Shown here in pieces: positions 13,091-25,843 of a stretch of 64,000 nt of DNA (position 1 is its first letter; the number at the start of each line of letters is the position of its first letter). Made by a program: the position numbers and the translations under genes. The notes beneath the pieces were generated by a model. The model had not been told where the DNA came from, did not search any database, and was given only the letters and a program-made list of their open reading frames with translations. Origin of the DNA: Bugulina stolonifera (lineage: Eukaryota > Bryozoa > Gymnolaemata > Cheilostomatida > Bugulidae); assembly GCA_935421135.1 (NCBI GenBank), contig OW285189.1, positions 22,198,298 to 22,262,297 on the forward strand. The letters run 5' to 3'.

Positions 13091-13549
13091 TAAACAAAAG
13101 TTTTTTTAGTAAAATGCGAACATTGTAAATATTGTATTGTATGCTAAAGAGAATAAAGAATAATACATGAAAAGCTATCCAGTTGCAAATTTTTGTTGGC
13201 TCAAATAATTGCATAATATAATTGACATTTCATAATGGACATAAATGCACTAATAAAACTTGCCCACAATACATGCTGCATATAACATTGTGTGTAAATG
13301 AGCTATTACACACATAGTTTACTCCATGGGCATCATTACTTTGATGTTATTTGTGTCATAAACAAAACCCTCCAATATTCTGTGCAACGTACAATGTATA
13401 TGTGTGTCCTCAGCCTGCTGCCAAAATAACATACATATGTTTTCAAAAACTTTAGTTGCAAAAATACATGTAATTAAAACCAAAATGCACTAGAATTTGT
13501 AATTTATAAACAGACTGCAATGTTGTTTAATCAATACATTAGCCATCAC

Positions 13550-14165
13550 AGCTTGGAATTCATGAGTTGTTGAACATAATTAGGAGTTATCTTCTTCTAA
13601 TTTGGTTCTTTTACCTGATTGAAATAGTTAGAGAGAGGACAACTTCCACAATTATCAAAATACCCCGTAAGTTGTTCTCTCACGTCATAAACACATTTCT
13701 CAATGATAACTGCATGTTGTCCCCTCTCTTGCTCCCAGTGTATAAGCCTTTGATTAATATCAACTCAATAGCAACAGAATATTCAAACTAAATTTTGTAA
13801 TATTGGTATTAGCATAGCTATTATTAAACAGACCAGGGTACATGAGGGGCATCTTTGCCTTTGCAAACAAGATATGCAGTAAAATAGTTTATCAAAATAT
13901 CTATAGAAGGTATAATATAGAAGCATATAGCAAAAAGAAAAATTAATTGTTACCTGCTCATTTCGACGCAGGGTACTATTCGTACATAGGATTACATGTT
14001 GATCACTCAATAGGACAATAGGTGACCAGATATCTTAGGAATTCCATGCAGTAATTGTAACACCAATAAAGTGGTACTTGGGCTAATCTGAATGTACAGA
14101 AGGGGCTGCAATAGACTAATATTCTACAATGCCCAACTACAAAATATAGAACCACTTTATAGAGT
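13550..14165 (+). repeat. Duplicated non-coding block after H
   Basis: Segments at 13551-13640 and 13990-14150 reappear at about 22465-22550 and 23230-23370, again downstream of block H. A GAGAGAGGACAACTT ... AAGTTGTTCTCTC inverted pair (13631-13682) belongs to the dispersed palindromic family. Confidence 0.55.
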
Positions 14166-14235
14166 GTGCCTAAACTAGATATATGTTTATGTTTACAATA
14201 CAACCTCCAGCAACATGTGATTGTATGTATTTTCA

Positions 14236-14586
14236 TGTATACAACGCGTATACAACCATATACAACCGTATACAACCATATGCAATGCTGTATACAACCG
14301 TGTACAACCGCGTACAACCGTGTACAACGCTGTATACAACCGTATACAACCGTATGCAACCGTATACAACCGTATGCAACCGTATGCAACCGCATGCAAC
14401 CATATACAACCGTATACAACGCTGTATACAACGCTGTATACAACCGTATACAACCGTATACAACGCTGTATACGGTTGTATACAACCGTATACAACTGTA
14501 TGCAATGCTGTATACAACCGTGTACAACCGTATACAACCGCATACAACCACGTACAACCGTATACAACCGTATACAATGCTGTATC
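14236..14586. repeat. Minisatellite, 10-bp unit CGTATACAAC
   Basis: Roughly 33 copies of CGTATACAAC and variants, with interspersed 12-bp GCTGTATACAAC units and one local inversion near 14470. The unit contains no stop codon in any of six frames, and 10 bp rotates through all frames. This explains the long Tyr/Cys/Arg-rich open frames on both strands, which are not genes. Confidence 0.93.
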
Positions 14587-14849
14587 ATTAGTTATTATTA
14601 TTAACAGTTGTCTCCTCTTGCTGTGGAAAAAGGAAGACAACTTATATCCCAGTCAATACTATACTAATACTACAGAGTATGCATGTAGATAAATGCTTAC
14701 GTATTACGGGAGGTATCGTTATAGTAGCATACATTTACAGGCAATGGGTTACTAACATACATACATATACAATATTGTAGATACAACCACTACACTAGGA
14801 TTATGTGACTGTAATACTACCACTCCTCCTTTTGTGAACTCTGTAGTAC

Positions 14850-15557
14850 CTCCAGAGCAGGGCTGGCCAAACTGTCGCCCACTTAGCTTTGTGTAAAAAT
14901 CACCATTATTGTTGCAATTATATTTGGTGCAAAAAACGAGATTAATCTGCAACAGAAGCCCTTTATCTGTGTCTCAAGCATCATAGAGCTCTACACCATG
15001 CAGCAAAAATAGAAAACGTAGAAAAATAATTTGAAATGCGCGTGGGTCAGTTCAAAAATTTACATAACGTGCCCCTACTGGTACGCCTACAGGTACTAGT
15101 ACTCCTACAGTTACACTTACACCTACTTCTACAGTTACACTTACATCTACAGCTAGACTTACAGCTACACATGCACCTACAACTACACGTACACCTACAG
15201 CTACTAGTACACCTACTTCTACACTTACATTTACTCCTACAGTTACAACTACACATGCATGTTACATGTACTTAAAAATACTTTTCAAGTAGCTGTGTAA
15301 TTAGATAGAGGTTTTGTCTGTTACTATTTTTAAATACTAACAGGTCAAATTATATTTTAACGCTGACTTATTTGCTCTTTTTGCTTGTCCTCTGTTGAGT
15401 GAATATGCAAATATCAACAATGTCAACCACTTAATTTTGTGTCCAACTGCAATGTACATGTTTGTTTAATTGAAACTAGAATAAAGTGGCCCACTTCAAG
15501 TGTGAGAATTTTATGTGGCCCACTTCAAAAAAACTTTTGGCCAGCCCTGTTCTAGAG
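14850..15557. mobile_element. Non-autonomous hAT-like transposon
   Basis: The element is 14858-15549 (692 bp). Its ends CAGGGCTGGCCAAA and TTTGGCCAGCCCTG are typical hAT termini. The flanks CTCCAGAG and TTCTAGAG match at 6 of 8 positions, an aged 8-bp target-site duplication. The homologous copy of block T at 5.4 kb lacks the element, giving an empty-site comparison. The interior has no transposase and includes an imperfect 6-bp repeat. Confidence 0.85.
15080..15256. repeat. Imperfect hexamer repeat (ACNTAC type)
   Basis: About 180 bp of degenerate 6-bp units such as CTACAC and TTACAC. The Leu/His-rich plus-strand and Cys/Arg-rich minus-strand open frames across it are products of the repeat. 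Confidence 0.8.
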
Positions 15558-16340
15558 TTATCTACTCATTTGTATTATGTAGAGAGAAAGGATAACTCCT
15601 ATTGCACATGTTAACTGTCTTACTAGGCCACATGCATGTACAACAATGTTATGCCAAACTTTGTACATGTGGATGAATGGCAGGAACAAAGAAATTTACT
15701 GTCAACATGGATATCATGAGAGAAAAATCATGTCTTCAGTTAAATCTTTTATATTCTGTCATTTTCCTTTCACATCTTGAGGAGAACTAGACCACACTGC
15801 AAGTTAGTCCAATATGATGATAATATTACAATATGAACTCCTGGCTATAAATATAATACTCAGCTAGCATTCTGTTTAAACCATATGCCACTGTTTGAAA
15901 CTTGTTATTCTAGGTTTTGTATTATTGTATAATACATTGTATTATATAAACAAAAGGCATTGTTCTGGTAGTTCATGACTTTTCTATTCTATCTTTCTAT
16001 CATTCGATTGGAGTATATATTATATAATGTCCTACATGCAAACATTGCATAAAAATATATCTTTTCTGTGGTTTACGATATACCAGCATAAGCATGTCAC
16101 AGCTGCAGTGCTATATAATAAGTTTACTAGGTAGAAATACTAATGTTTACCTGAGTTTGAAAATTGTTTTGCAACATAAAATTGCAGAAATTTGAAGTTT
16201 AAATAATAATATATTGAAAAGTAGTAAAACAATGTCTAACATTCTATAAATACCAGTAATATGAAAACATGAAATTCTACGTCAGGGTAAGATCTGAAGA
16301 CTAGTATTGTTAAAAATGCACGCAGTAACACCATTTATTT

Positions 16341-16404
16341 ACAGTAGTGCAAATAATGCATTATATGCACTACTGTGAAGTAGTGCATATGCATTATATG
16401 CACC
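16341..16404. repeat. Nested palindromes around TGCATTATATGCAC
   Basis: CAGTAGTGCA ... TGCACTACTG followed by a second TAGTGCATATGCATTATATG arm can form alternative hairpins or a cruciform. A related version is at 17401-17476. Confidence 0.65.
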
Positions 16405-16406
16405 CA

Positions 16407-17290
16407 CATACCCAAAGCTGTGCATAAAAATTTACACCTCAACTTTTGCAAAACCTGAATAGTGAGATCAGAGCCCATACGAACCAGCTCTTTTGTCGAT
16501 AATTTTAATTCAGATGATGTCTAGCTACCTGTCTAGACATCATGTGTCTAGACGCGCACCATATTATAATTAATATAGAATAACGGAAAATGAATCCAAG
16601 TTTAATTAATAAAAGGGGAGAGGGAGAGATTTTTCTTTAGAAAAATGATCAAAGTTTATACCAGTTTTGATACATGTGCATTATGTATACGTGTACAAAC
16701 ATGAATGCTGTTAAACTAATAAGTCTACGTGTATAAATTAGTATTACAACATACTATTACATGTTGCTACCCCACAGATCAATATGCTTTACTGCAGCAA
16801 CAGTCTAGTTTATAATAAACAAGAAAGTAAAACTGTAATTAACTTGGTGTGGGCAGATGTTAGGCTTCTGAAGATGCTTTAAAATTTTAAAATAAGAAAT
16901 ATAACATCTATTATCTATCTGTAGACAAAGTTTGCTTAATTACATAATCTGAAGTGCTTTCATAGTGACAAAGGTAAATGATTAAAATTTTAATTAACTT
17001 CTTTTGAACCCAAGCAGACACGCTACATGTATAACTTTAGCCTACTCTGCGCTAATTATAATAACTATCAGTGAAATGCTGTGATGTTATTTTATTTGCA
17101 TGTATATATCAACCAGTCAAAAATATTATGCATGTTCTAGATTTTTAATGCTTTGTACATTGTTATATTCCATGAGCGATATAAAACTGGCTTGTACAGA
17201 ACCTAGTCTGCATTACCTAATAATACACTGATATACTGTTTAGGTAATGCAGGTTCAGCTAAAGTCTGCAAGTCAACTCGGTGAACAAAG
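16407..17290 (+). repeat. Block X, copy 3 (shortened)
   Basis: Diverged relative of 7811-9310 with the CTGTCTAGACATCATGTGTC hairpin near 16530. It ends early, where a second copy of the 16.25-kb segment (ATTCTATAAATACCGGTAAT) begins at about 17292. Confidence 0.6.
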
Positions 17291-17400
17291 TATAACATTC
17301 TATAAATACCGGTAATTTGAAATCCCATAATTCTACGTCAGGGTAAGATCTGAGGACTAGCTGCTAGAAAATGCACACAGCGAGTAGCACTTTTTATTTA

Positions 17401-17476
17401 CAGTAGTGCATATAATGCATATTCACTACTGTCACAGCAGTGCATATGCATTATATGCACTACTGTCAAGTAGTGA
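17401..17476. repeat. Second nested palindrome
   Basis: Related to 16341-16404, with the TGCATATAATGCA and TGCATATGCATTATATGCA arms rearranged. It can form overlapping hairpins. No coding. Confidence 0.55.
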
Positions 17477-18645
17477 TACCTGTGTCTAAGCCAACATGTT
17501 TATTTTGCCTAGGCCAGCATTGGCACTGAATAGTCTAATTATGTTATATCACTCTCGTTTTAGAAAACTAGATTAACTATGAAACTTCAGGAAACATCAG
17601 AAAACAGTAGATTCTGACATTCCTTGTGCTGATTATTCAGGAGTATAAACATTAGCAATAATATATGCATGTGCATATGTTTACTGTACATGTAAGGCAG
17701 TAGTTGTGGACTGCCAGTGCATTAGGCCTAAAACATCAAAATGCATTGTAGACTTTAACAGAAACGAAGAATCATACAAGTGAAACGGTTAAGAGGTTTT
17801 TCAACAGTCCATATATTTTCAAACAAGCTCCCTGATCCTAGGGAGTCCCCTACAGTCAAATGCATGTAGAGAAGAATGTGGCATGTGCATTTATTTATAC
17901 TTTACAACCCAGTTTGAGCATACTCTTTGGTACCTGGATAAAGTGGCTGTGGTTGGAAAATCCCAAGTATGCAAGCCTACATCTAGCCAATTAGGGAGCA
18001 ATGTTTTGTACCCATACCAGTACCAATAAAATCATATTGTCTATATAATTAGTAGTATTTAGGTATATTTCTATGGTTGAGAGTTAGTATAATACCAGTA
18101 TCTCAAGGTTAAATATTATTCATTAAAAGCCTAGTGTATAACATTTCTATCCTCTATATAATACACATTGTATGTACTTGCGTACCATGTGTATTATACA
18201 TGTATATAGCAGTAGACTGCCATCAGTGGATAATAATGATAGCAGGTGCACTAACATTGCCTCTACAATCTAATAGTAAACAGACAAATGCAATTATTTG
18301 CGTTTTGTATCAGGGTTGACTTTATATAATGGTAATATGTTTTGGTTCTCATTGATAATGAATAAACATCCCAATGTTCATACTTTTTATTTAATAAACA
18401 TGAATATAAAACTCATGAGTGAAAAAAAGGAATATGTTTATAAAATATAAACTACAAGGATTTGTGCTGTATCCTGTTAACCGCACATAACAATAATAAT
18501 TTAATTACTGAATTGGTCTTTAGAAAGAGCCACAAGTACATGTATGTAGCATAACAAGGGTGTTGTGTAGCCTACAACATTATATTACCAACACTCTGTT
18601 GGATAATAGCTGAATTAATTCTATTGCTGTAATAGGCAATAATAT
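17477..18645. other. Duplicated non-coding stretch
   Basis: Collinear with about 6110-7800 (landmarks GGAAAATCCCAAGTATGCAA and AGCAGTAGACTGCCATCAGT). No gene is recognised. Confidence 0.5.
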
Positions 18646-19800
18646 CCAAAGCTGTGCATAAAAATGTATACCTCAACTTTTGTAAAACGTGAATAGTGAG
18701 ATCAGGGCCAATAAGAACCAGCTCTCTTGTCGATAATTTTAATTCACATGATGTCTAACTACCTGTCTAGACATCGTGTGTCTAGACGCGCACCATATTA
18801 TAATTAATATAGAATAAAGGAAAATGAATCCAAGTTTAGTTAATAAAAGTGCAAAAGGAGAGATTTTTCCTTAGCAAAATGATTAAAGTTTATACCAGTT
18901 TTGACACATGCGCATTATGTATACGTGTACAAACATGAATGTTGTTAAATTAATAAGTCTACGTGTATAAATTAGTATTACAGCATACTAGTACATCTCG
19001 CTGCCCCACAGATCAATATGCTTTACTGCAGTAACAGTCTAGTTTATAATAAACAAGAAAGTAAAACTGTAATTAACTTGGTGTGGGCAGATGTTAGGCT
19101 TCTAAAGATGCTTTAAAATTTTAAAATAAGAAAATATAACATCCATTATCTATCTGTAGACAAAGTTTGTGTAATTACATAATCTGAAGTGCTTTCATAG
19201 TGACAAAAGTAAATGATTACAATTGAAATTAACTTCTTTTGAACCCAAGCAGACACGCTACATGTTTAACTTAGCCTACACTGCGCTAATTATAATAACT
19301 ATCAGTGAAACGCTGTGATGTTATTTTATTTGCAAGTACATGTATAATATGTTAACTAGTTTAAAATATGCATGTTCTAGTTTTTTGATGCGTTGTACAA
19401 TGTTATATTCTATGGACTGTATAAACTATAAAGTATGTATAAAACTTAGTCTACATTGCATAATAAAATACTGTTATACCGTGTTTAGGTGTTGTAGGCC
19501 CTGCTGATATACATGGCACATGCAATATGGTGAAAAATGTGTAAGAAAACCTTATACTTGAGGGGAGGGCTTTTGTCAGCTATGTTAATTTGATATTCCA
19601 GAGCTACACTGTTGTATGTTTATGAGATGGGGTTGTACTTTACTTTCATATTATATTGATATGCTTAGTATGATATTGGGACAAATTACATGTAGTAGAA
19701 GAAATTGCATTTAGTATTGAGAGTATTATACAATGTAAGCCCTGCCAAACTCAGTGTGAGATGCTATAGCTAAAGAATGCAGTATCTACAAAGTATAGCT
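18646..19800 (+). repeat. Block X, copy 4
   Basis: Closest to copy 3, sharing the CTGTCTAGACATCGTGTGTC hairpin near 18763. Directly followed by block H copy C, as X copy 2 precedes H copy B. Confidence 0.65.
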
Positions 19801-19802
19801 CT

Positions 19803-21920
19803 GATGTAACCTGAATCAGTTATACCAATATTTGCTGCTACACTGAGAGATTATTTTAGTTCCTAGCTGAGCATTCATGTCAGATTTCCATATTATTGTA
19901 ACAGTGAATAAAAGTTAACAGGGTTTAGTAAGTCTGTTTGCCAAATTATATTTAATTAACGATATGATTCAGGTCTAACGAACATGGACTATTAGCCTAA
20001 CCCTGAAGACACCTTTGCTCAACATTTTCATGTGAATGGGGTGAATAGTGATCGCTCTAGGTATGCAATAAATAAACAGATCATGCGTTAAAAGAAGGCT
20101 AAATAGAATTCAATTTTCTTATGTGTGGTTCAAAGTACATGTAGTTCATGTTACACTCTTCTAACCATGTAGAACTTTTACTCTTAGCCAGTAAGTCGTC
20201 AAATAAACAGCTATCCATCCACAGCTGTATGATTTGATCTTATTCATAACATCAACATAGCATGAGGCTATAAAGGAACAGATAATGGAAGAGAAGGTAT
20301 TCAACTTTATCTAGGAGACGTTTCTTCCCGCCCCCAACCAGATCCTAAGTTTGTCATGTAGTAGTGTTAAAGTACTGCTGATTGGCTGCTGAAAATCTCC
20401 AATTGCTGTCTTCTTTTATACAACAATATTATCTAGCTGTGAGGCAGCGCTTGTGGGTTGGGATGGAAGGACAAGGTACTATGGGGACCTTACTGTTACC
20501 TTCCCTTCACTATATTTTGAAATGGAATGCAAGGAACTTCAGGCTAACGTCTCTCTCATTACCAAAGAACGCTGGGGAATAATATTATATAAGTAATATC
20601 CATTCTTATACTGGTATCAAACGGGTTTCAACTTTCATATTGCAAAGTTGAAGAGCTTGTTGATTTGCTTAGTGCACAAATACTTCAGTTTAGTATATCA
20701 TGAAGTGTCTGTAAACTAAAGCACTCAATGAGTTTTATTTTTCGCCGCTTGGAAATCACATGGAACAAGAGTAAGTGGATTTAACTGGGTAGCACGCAGG
20801 TTTAAACTTTTACATTGCAAAGTTGAAAGGTTTGTTAATAAACTAGATTTTGAAAATTATTCGGTGTGATAATTTATGAGCGATTTTAAAAATTGAGTAG
20901 CTAATGCGTCTAAAACTTTTTCTATTCTACAAGCACCAGGAATACCAGACAGACAGAACAGCTAAAGAATTTGTTTTTGACTATGGGTATATAACCTGAG
21001 CAACTGAATTATATACCGTTAGTCAAAACCAAATTTGATAGCATTTTGCAGCTACTACTCTCAACTTGATTTGGCATAAATCTTCCTGCTGAGCTAGGAT
21101 AAAGTACTTTGAATTTTTGTAAAGCTAGTGCTACCAAACTTGAGTAACTGAATTTAGTAGAGCTAGCTTTATACAAATTTGATAGCAATTTTCCTGCATA
21201 ACTAACAAACTCGTAGCTTCTTGAGAAGTTTGGATAAAGGCAATGTTGAAGTTCAGGGCCTCTAGGATAAATGACTCAATATTTCCATGCATCTTAAATG
21301 CTCTGTACTTCAACATTAAGGCATAGAGCTTCAGCTTTATTCTATTTCTGGATTTACTGTATCTCAAAGATAAGATGAAACAATGTGATGGAAAGTGTGA
21401 AGAGTTCAACGTAGATGTAGGATATGTCTTTCAATATTTTGTAGTTATTATTCATTTTAGGTAGAAGGAAAAGTTGTTTGCTCTGTTATTTAATTTTACA
21501 GATACTTCTTCATAAAGTTCACAGTGGACAGAAAATGTTTCCTGGTATATGATGCAATATTTACATATACCGGGTAGCATCTTCTCTCCAATAATGTTAC
21601 CTAAACTACCTAAACTAAGCCTCAAAGACCGGTGTCGCTTGCAGAATGAGACTTTGGTGAACATGTTTATTTGTTCATAAGATGCACATGTGCATGTATC
21701 TATGCATATCTGTGTGTCTGTAATCTTTGTTTATTCCAGGTGAGAAGGCAAAGATTATATTTGTTTCTAGAGCATAACTCTGAGCTGCACTGATGAGGTG
21801 TCAAACACCGAAACAGTTCGCTGTCTGCAGATTGAGTTTTGCTTTATGAAATTTTCACAGTGTTTTTTGGCACTATATGAAAAATTTGAATTATATTTTT
21901 AGTAGTATCAAATAAACAGG
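19803..21920 (+). repeat. Block H, copy C (extended)
   Basis: Collinear with 11085-13090 and, for its second half, with 815-2260. Some segments (for example AGAGCTTGTTGATTTGCTTA near 20650) are closer to copy A than to copy B, so exchange between units is possible. Confidence 0.7.
21776..21838 (+). ncRNA. Type I hammerhead ribozyme, copy C
   Basis: Core, stem II GGTGT/ACACC, UUCG-capped stem III, inner stem I CTGCA/TGCAG and GTC are identical to copy A. The outer stem I is AACTC/GAGTT. Predicted self-cleavage is after 21825. The surrounding sequence is visibly more diverged than the ribozyme, which suggests selection or a recent common source. Confidence 0.88.
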
Positions 21921-24141
21921 ACTATATTTCTATGGTGAAATACAAGTTTTCTAAATCTCCCAATGCTTAAGAGAATAAAAAATAACATATTCACAATAAA
22001 TCTACATGTGTAGCAATAAACACTGTCCACATAGAGATGCGTTCATATTAGATACATGTATTATGTAAATTTAATCTCATTACATTGTGCAAAAATAAAC
22101 TATTAGCTTATTACTTCACAGACATTATTACTCTTAGACTACTTGTGATATAAATAAAACCAGATGCAGAGATATACACAGACAACCAGACAGGTTCAGC
22201 AACTGTAACTGAGGTGGTTAAAACAATGTAAACACACAAGATGTACATATGCATAGACAGGGATGCTAAGTTGAAGAGGAATGCTCCAATTTAGTGTAAA
22301 ATACAATATGTGAAGCGTCAGCCTGCTTGCAGAATAACAAACCAATACATGTTTTTATCAGGAAACCAGGTGGAAACTTTAGTTGAAGTTGTAATTAAAA
22401 CAAAACTGCTCTAGACTTTAGTTAAACAGAATACAGTGATTGTTTAATCAATGTATTGCCGATCATAGCACTCACAGCTTGGAATTTATGAATATTGGTG
22501 AACATAATATTAGAATGTGTCTTCTCCCAATTTCGGTTCTTTCCATGATAATAGATATTCTATAAGTTGTTCCCTCTAGCCCTAGCCCCCTTTTGCTTGG
22601 TCGACCAGTTCTGACTCCCTATCCCCTGTTCTCTGGCCTACAAGTTGTATGGCTACCCAGCCAGACAATGATATCCCACTGCCCTCCCTTTACATGCACA
22701 TTCACAAGCTGTCCCCTCTCTCCCAGGATGTAAGCCAGAGCGGTAGTCGATATTAATATCCAGTGAATAGCAACAGTTTAGTTACCAATTGCATCTGAAG
22801 GAGCTGAAAAGGCTAACATATTTGTCTTTGCCTAGGCGTACACGCCGATAGGAAAAAATATGCAGCAAAATAGTTTTATCAAAATATTCACATGTGCATA
22901 GAAGGCCTAGGATGGTTTGCATATTTATAACAATAAGAATGAGTTTGTTCATGCAGCTCAGTTAGCTCATATTTTTACCTGCATCTAGATGTATATTATT
23001 GAAAATTTTTGTATGCTGTCAGTCTTTTTCTTATTCAACTTCTTGGTTTGGCATAGCTTGTTAAGCTGTAATTTGTGTTATATCTTGGTAAATAAAATCT
23101 GTTAGCAAGTGAGCTTCGTGCTAGCAAGACCAGCTAATTCCAATATACATGACATGTTATAATGCAATTTATTCTGCTGTAGTACTTGGAAATCTACACT
23201 GTTGACATACCACATGAAATTATATTTTGATCACTCAATTAGTGACATGATATTTTGGGAATCTATGTTGCAGTGCAATTGCAACACCAATAAAATGGGA
23301 CTTGAGCTAATCCTAATGCATAGGATGGGGTGGACATAGACTACTATTCTACACCATGCCTGAACTAGATATTGTGGTGGTCCAAGACAAACGTACCCAT
23401 AGGCTGTATTTACATGTATATATGTCATAAATTGTTGATAGCTGTCAATGCATGTGTTATTATTTGTAGCAGGCCGAGAGGCCGAATGAGTGAATGCTCC
23501 ATTTTAATTATTGAGTTAATTAATAGACTGCATGCATCACTTTACCTACATATCTTTTTAACGCGTGATCTTGAGCCTCGGGCTAGTCAACGCTTGTCAT
23601 TATGGGTATAGAATGGGTATTTATTTAGCCACCATGTGTCCTATTTATCCTATTCCAACACTCTGGCTGTCAGCCCTGTGGAACCTAGGCTAAGAGTATA
23701 CTAGTCGAGAATGATAACTTCAGTTTTTGTATGAAGAATGAATGTGACTGTGTCGAATTACAAAGAGCAACTGTGCTGCTTTTACCCGTAGGTCGGGTGC
23801 AATACAAAAAGTGTAAAAAACACAAATCTCTCATGCAGAAAAAGAGGCACACATTAGTTGGGCATTTAGCCTTGTACAATTAATGCAGTTTACACATCAT
23901 TTACACAATATTATTCTGCTCCTCAAAGTATAAAAGTATGACTATTATTCATAACACTTTGATTTTGTCTTGTGAGAAATTAGAAGAGGAATAGAGCAGC
24001 ATATAGCATTGTGCTGAGGTAGGTTATAAACATACAGTGCAAAAAATAAAATTCCCTTTTAACCAAATTTTGCAGTATTACATGTATGTGCCGTTCACTT
24101 ATATCCTAGCAACCAGCAACAGAGCTGCAGGCTAGCAATAA
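21921..24141. other. Non-coding DNA at the end of the array
   Basis: It contains the block matching 13550-14165 (about 22465-23370) and an unrelated C-rich segment (22570-22720) absent from the other unit, probably an insertion. No gene, TIR pair or RNA gene is recognised. Confidence 0.45.
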
Positions 24142-24586
24142 CAGAGCTGGGTCCAAGCAAAAGATTTGGCTTGAGTTCCCAAGTCAAATTAAGTCACAAG
24201 TCCTCTTGACTTGGAATTGCCAACTCGTTGACTCGACTTTGACATCAATGTGACTTGACTTGGATGAGTTGTGACTTTGACTTGGGTACCACACGACCAG
24301 TCTCAACTGTATTACTACACATATAGACTAGTTGCATAATTGTATAACATACATGCCCAGCTACATCTTGGCATGGTTTTTCATGCATTGGAATGTCTAA
24401 TAAAAGAAAAAAATGATGCTTTGGAAAATGTAAAATTATTGAAGTTGTCTCCCACTTGACTTGCACTTTTACTTGCAAGTAGATAGGTCGACTTCGATTT
24501 GACACTTGTATGACGGCTGACTTCACTCCAAAATTTTAAAAATGACTTGACTTTTAGACTTGAAGTCCAACTTGGAACCAACTCTG
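24142..24586. mobile_element. hAT-like repeat with (ACTTG)-rich interior
   Basis: Ends CAGAGCTGGGTCCAAG and TTGGAACCAACTCTG are inverted copies. Both halves are rich in GACTTG/CAAGTC words. The same family appears at 51370-52517, and a solitary right end lies at 39660-39766. A clean target-site duplication is not visible here. No transposase frame. Confidence 0.65.
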
Positions 24587-24758
24587 ACAATATTCGAGTA
24601 AACTACAGTAAAAATGTATTTATTTCCTAGCAAAGTTTCACAATGGGGCATCAGGCAAACATATGCAGAGATGTCAACATAACTATTATACAAATCAGCA
24701 TGGTGATACATCAGGGAGAACGGTTACATGTAGCCAACATGTTCTGTTATAATAGTTA

Positions 24759-24975
24759 CCATAACAACATAACATTTATACCATGTACAAATGTACACTA
24801 ATACTATAACATGTGATGTGGAATATTATATAATAGTTACATAATATTATGTTATATACTAAATAAATCAATAAATTTAATACACTTTTACCAGCTTGAT
24901 AATATCAGTAGTAGTTCATGACATTAGAAAACCAACGTGTAATTAATTTGCTTGAAGCAGATGTTAGGAAATAAA
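24759..24975 (+). repeat. Repeat shared with 36.3 kb
   Basis: About 215 bp nearly identical to 36285-36490, joined in the 36-kb copy to a block X remnant (GGGCAGATGTTAG). This shows part of the X family dispersed outside the array and inside a UCKL1 intron. Confidence 0.65.
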
Positions 24976-25473
24976 AAGGAAATACTTGAAATTCAACGCT
25001 GTCTGTACTTTTGCCTTGTGAAATTTTGTTCATGTCACACAAACTAGATCAGTTTTGTTATAACTAATATTTAAACCACAAGTGTCAATTGGTTTTTCTG
25101 CAAGAAGCATCCTGTCTGTTATGTTGCAAGCAGGCTCATGGTTCACAAAAAAATGTTGTACGGAAAATTTTAGCTTTCTTTTGAAGATACCAATTCAGCT
25201 TAGCATTCCTTTATATAATAATTATATGCTAATAGTATAATATTTTACACAATACACATCCATTGTGGACAGAGCTTATTGCTACATGTAGATCCAATGT
25301 AGATTGTAAATTACACACTATGTTTATTTCATTATAAATGAGATGGCACACTTTTTCAAACTGAAATATCTGCACATGATCTTACTTACCAAGGCTCCGT
25401 TGACCAAATCTTTGTTCCAGGAGTTCAAATGTCACTGTGGCTGCATATAGGCTCACTATTATAATTATACTGC

Positions 25474-25743
25474 TAAGCAGACAGAGCTGTTGTACTCAAG
25501 TATACTTACAAGTACATTTTGAAAGTACTTTGTACTTACTATATTGTACTTAATTTTTCAAAAATATAAGTACTTGAATTTCTAGTTACTTGACATGCAT
25601 CGCTGCAGCAATTACAATACTATACTTGTACGTATGCTGTATATAACCATCAATGTGAAAAAATTACTTGTACATGTACTTCCCAGGGTATGACTTGGTA
25701 CTGTTACTTGGCTCAATTCTTGGACAACAGCTCTGTAAGCGGA
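25474..25743. mobile_element. Small hAT-like MITE
   Basis: The element is 25482-25735 (254 bp) with ends CAGAGCTGTTGT / ACAACAGCTCTG. The flanks TAAGCAGA and TAAGCGGA match at 7 of 8 positions. The interior repeats AAGTACTT words. Non-coding. Confidence 0.8.
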
Positions 25744-25843
25744 ACTAATCATTTCAGAGTTATCTTCCCTCAAGTGACTAGTCTCCTTGGCTCCTGAACT
25801 AGATCATTTATCTTGGCCAAGAAGCAGAATAAGTTTTATATAA

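Larger units (their letters stand above)
14740..16010 (+). repeat. Block T, copy 3, split by an insertion
   Basis: Sequence before 14850 and after 15557 is collinear with 5300-5960, including the inverted-repeat half AGAGTTATCTACTCA after the insertion. The interruption coincides exactly with the hAT-like element. Confidence 0.65.

Noticed and set aside
14003..14692. Several overlapping 127-184 codon open frames on both strands
   Set aside because: They are translations of the stop-free 10-bp minisatellite and have no independent coding signal.
15036..15275. Leu/His-rich plus-strand and Cys/Arg-rich minus-strand frames resembling small secreted peptides
   Set aside because: They lie on a degenerate hexamer repeat inside a hAT-like element; the cysteines follow repeat periodicity.
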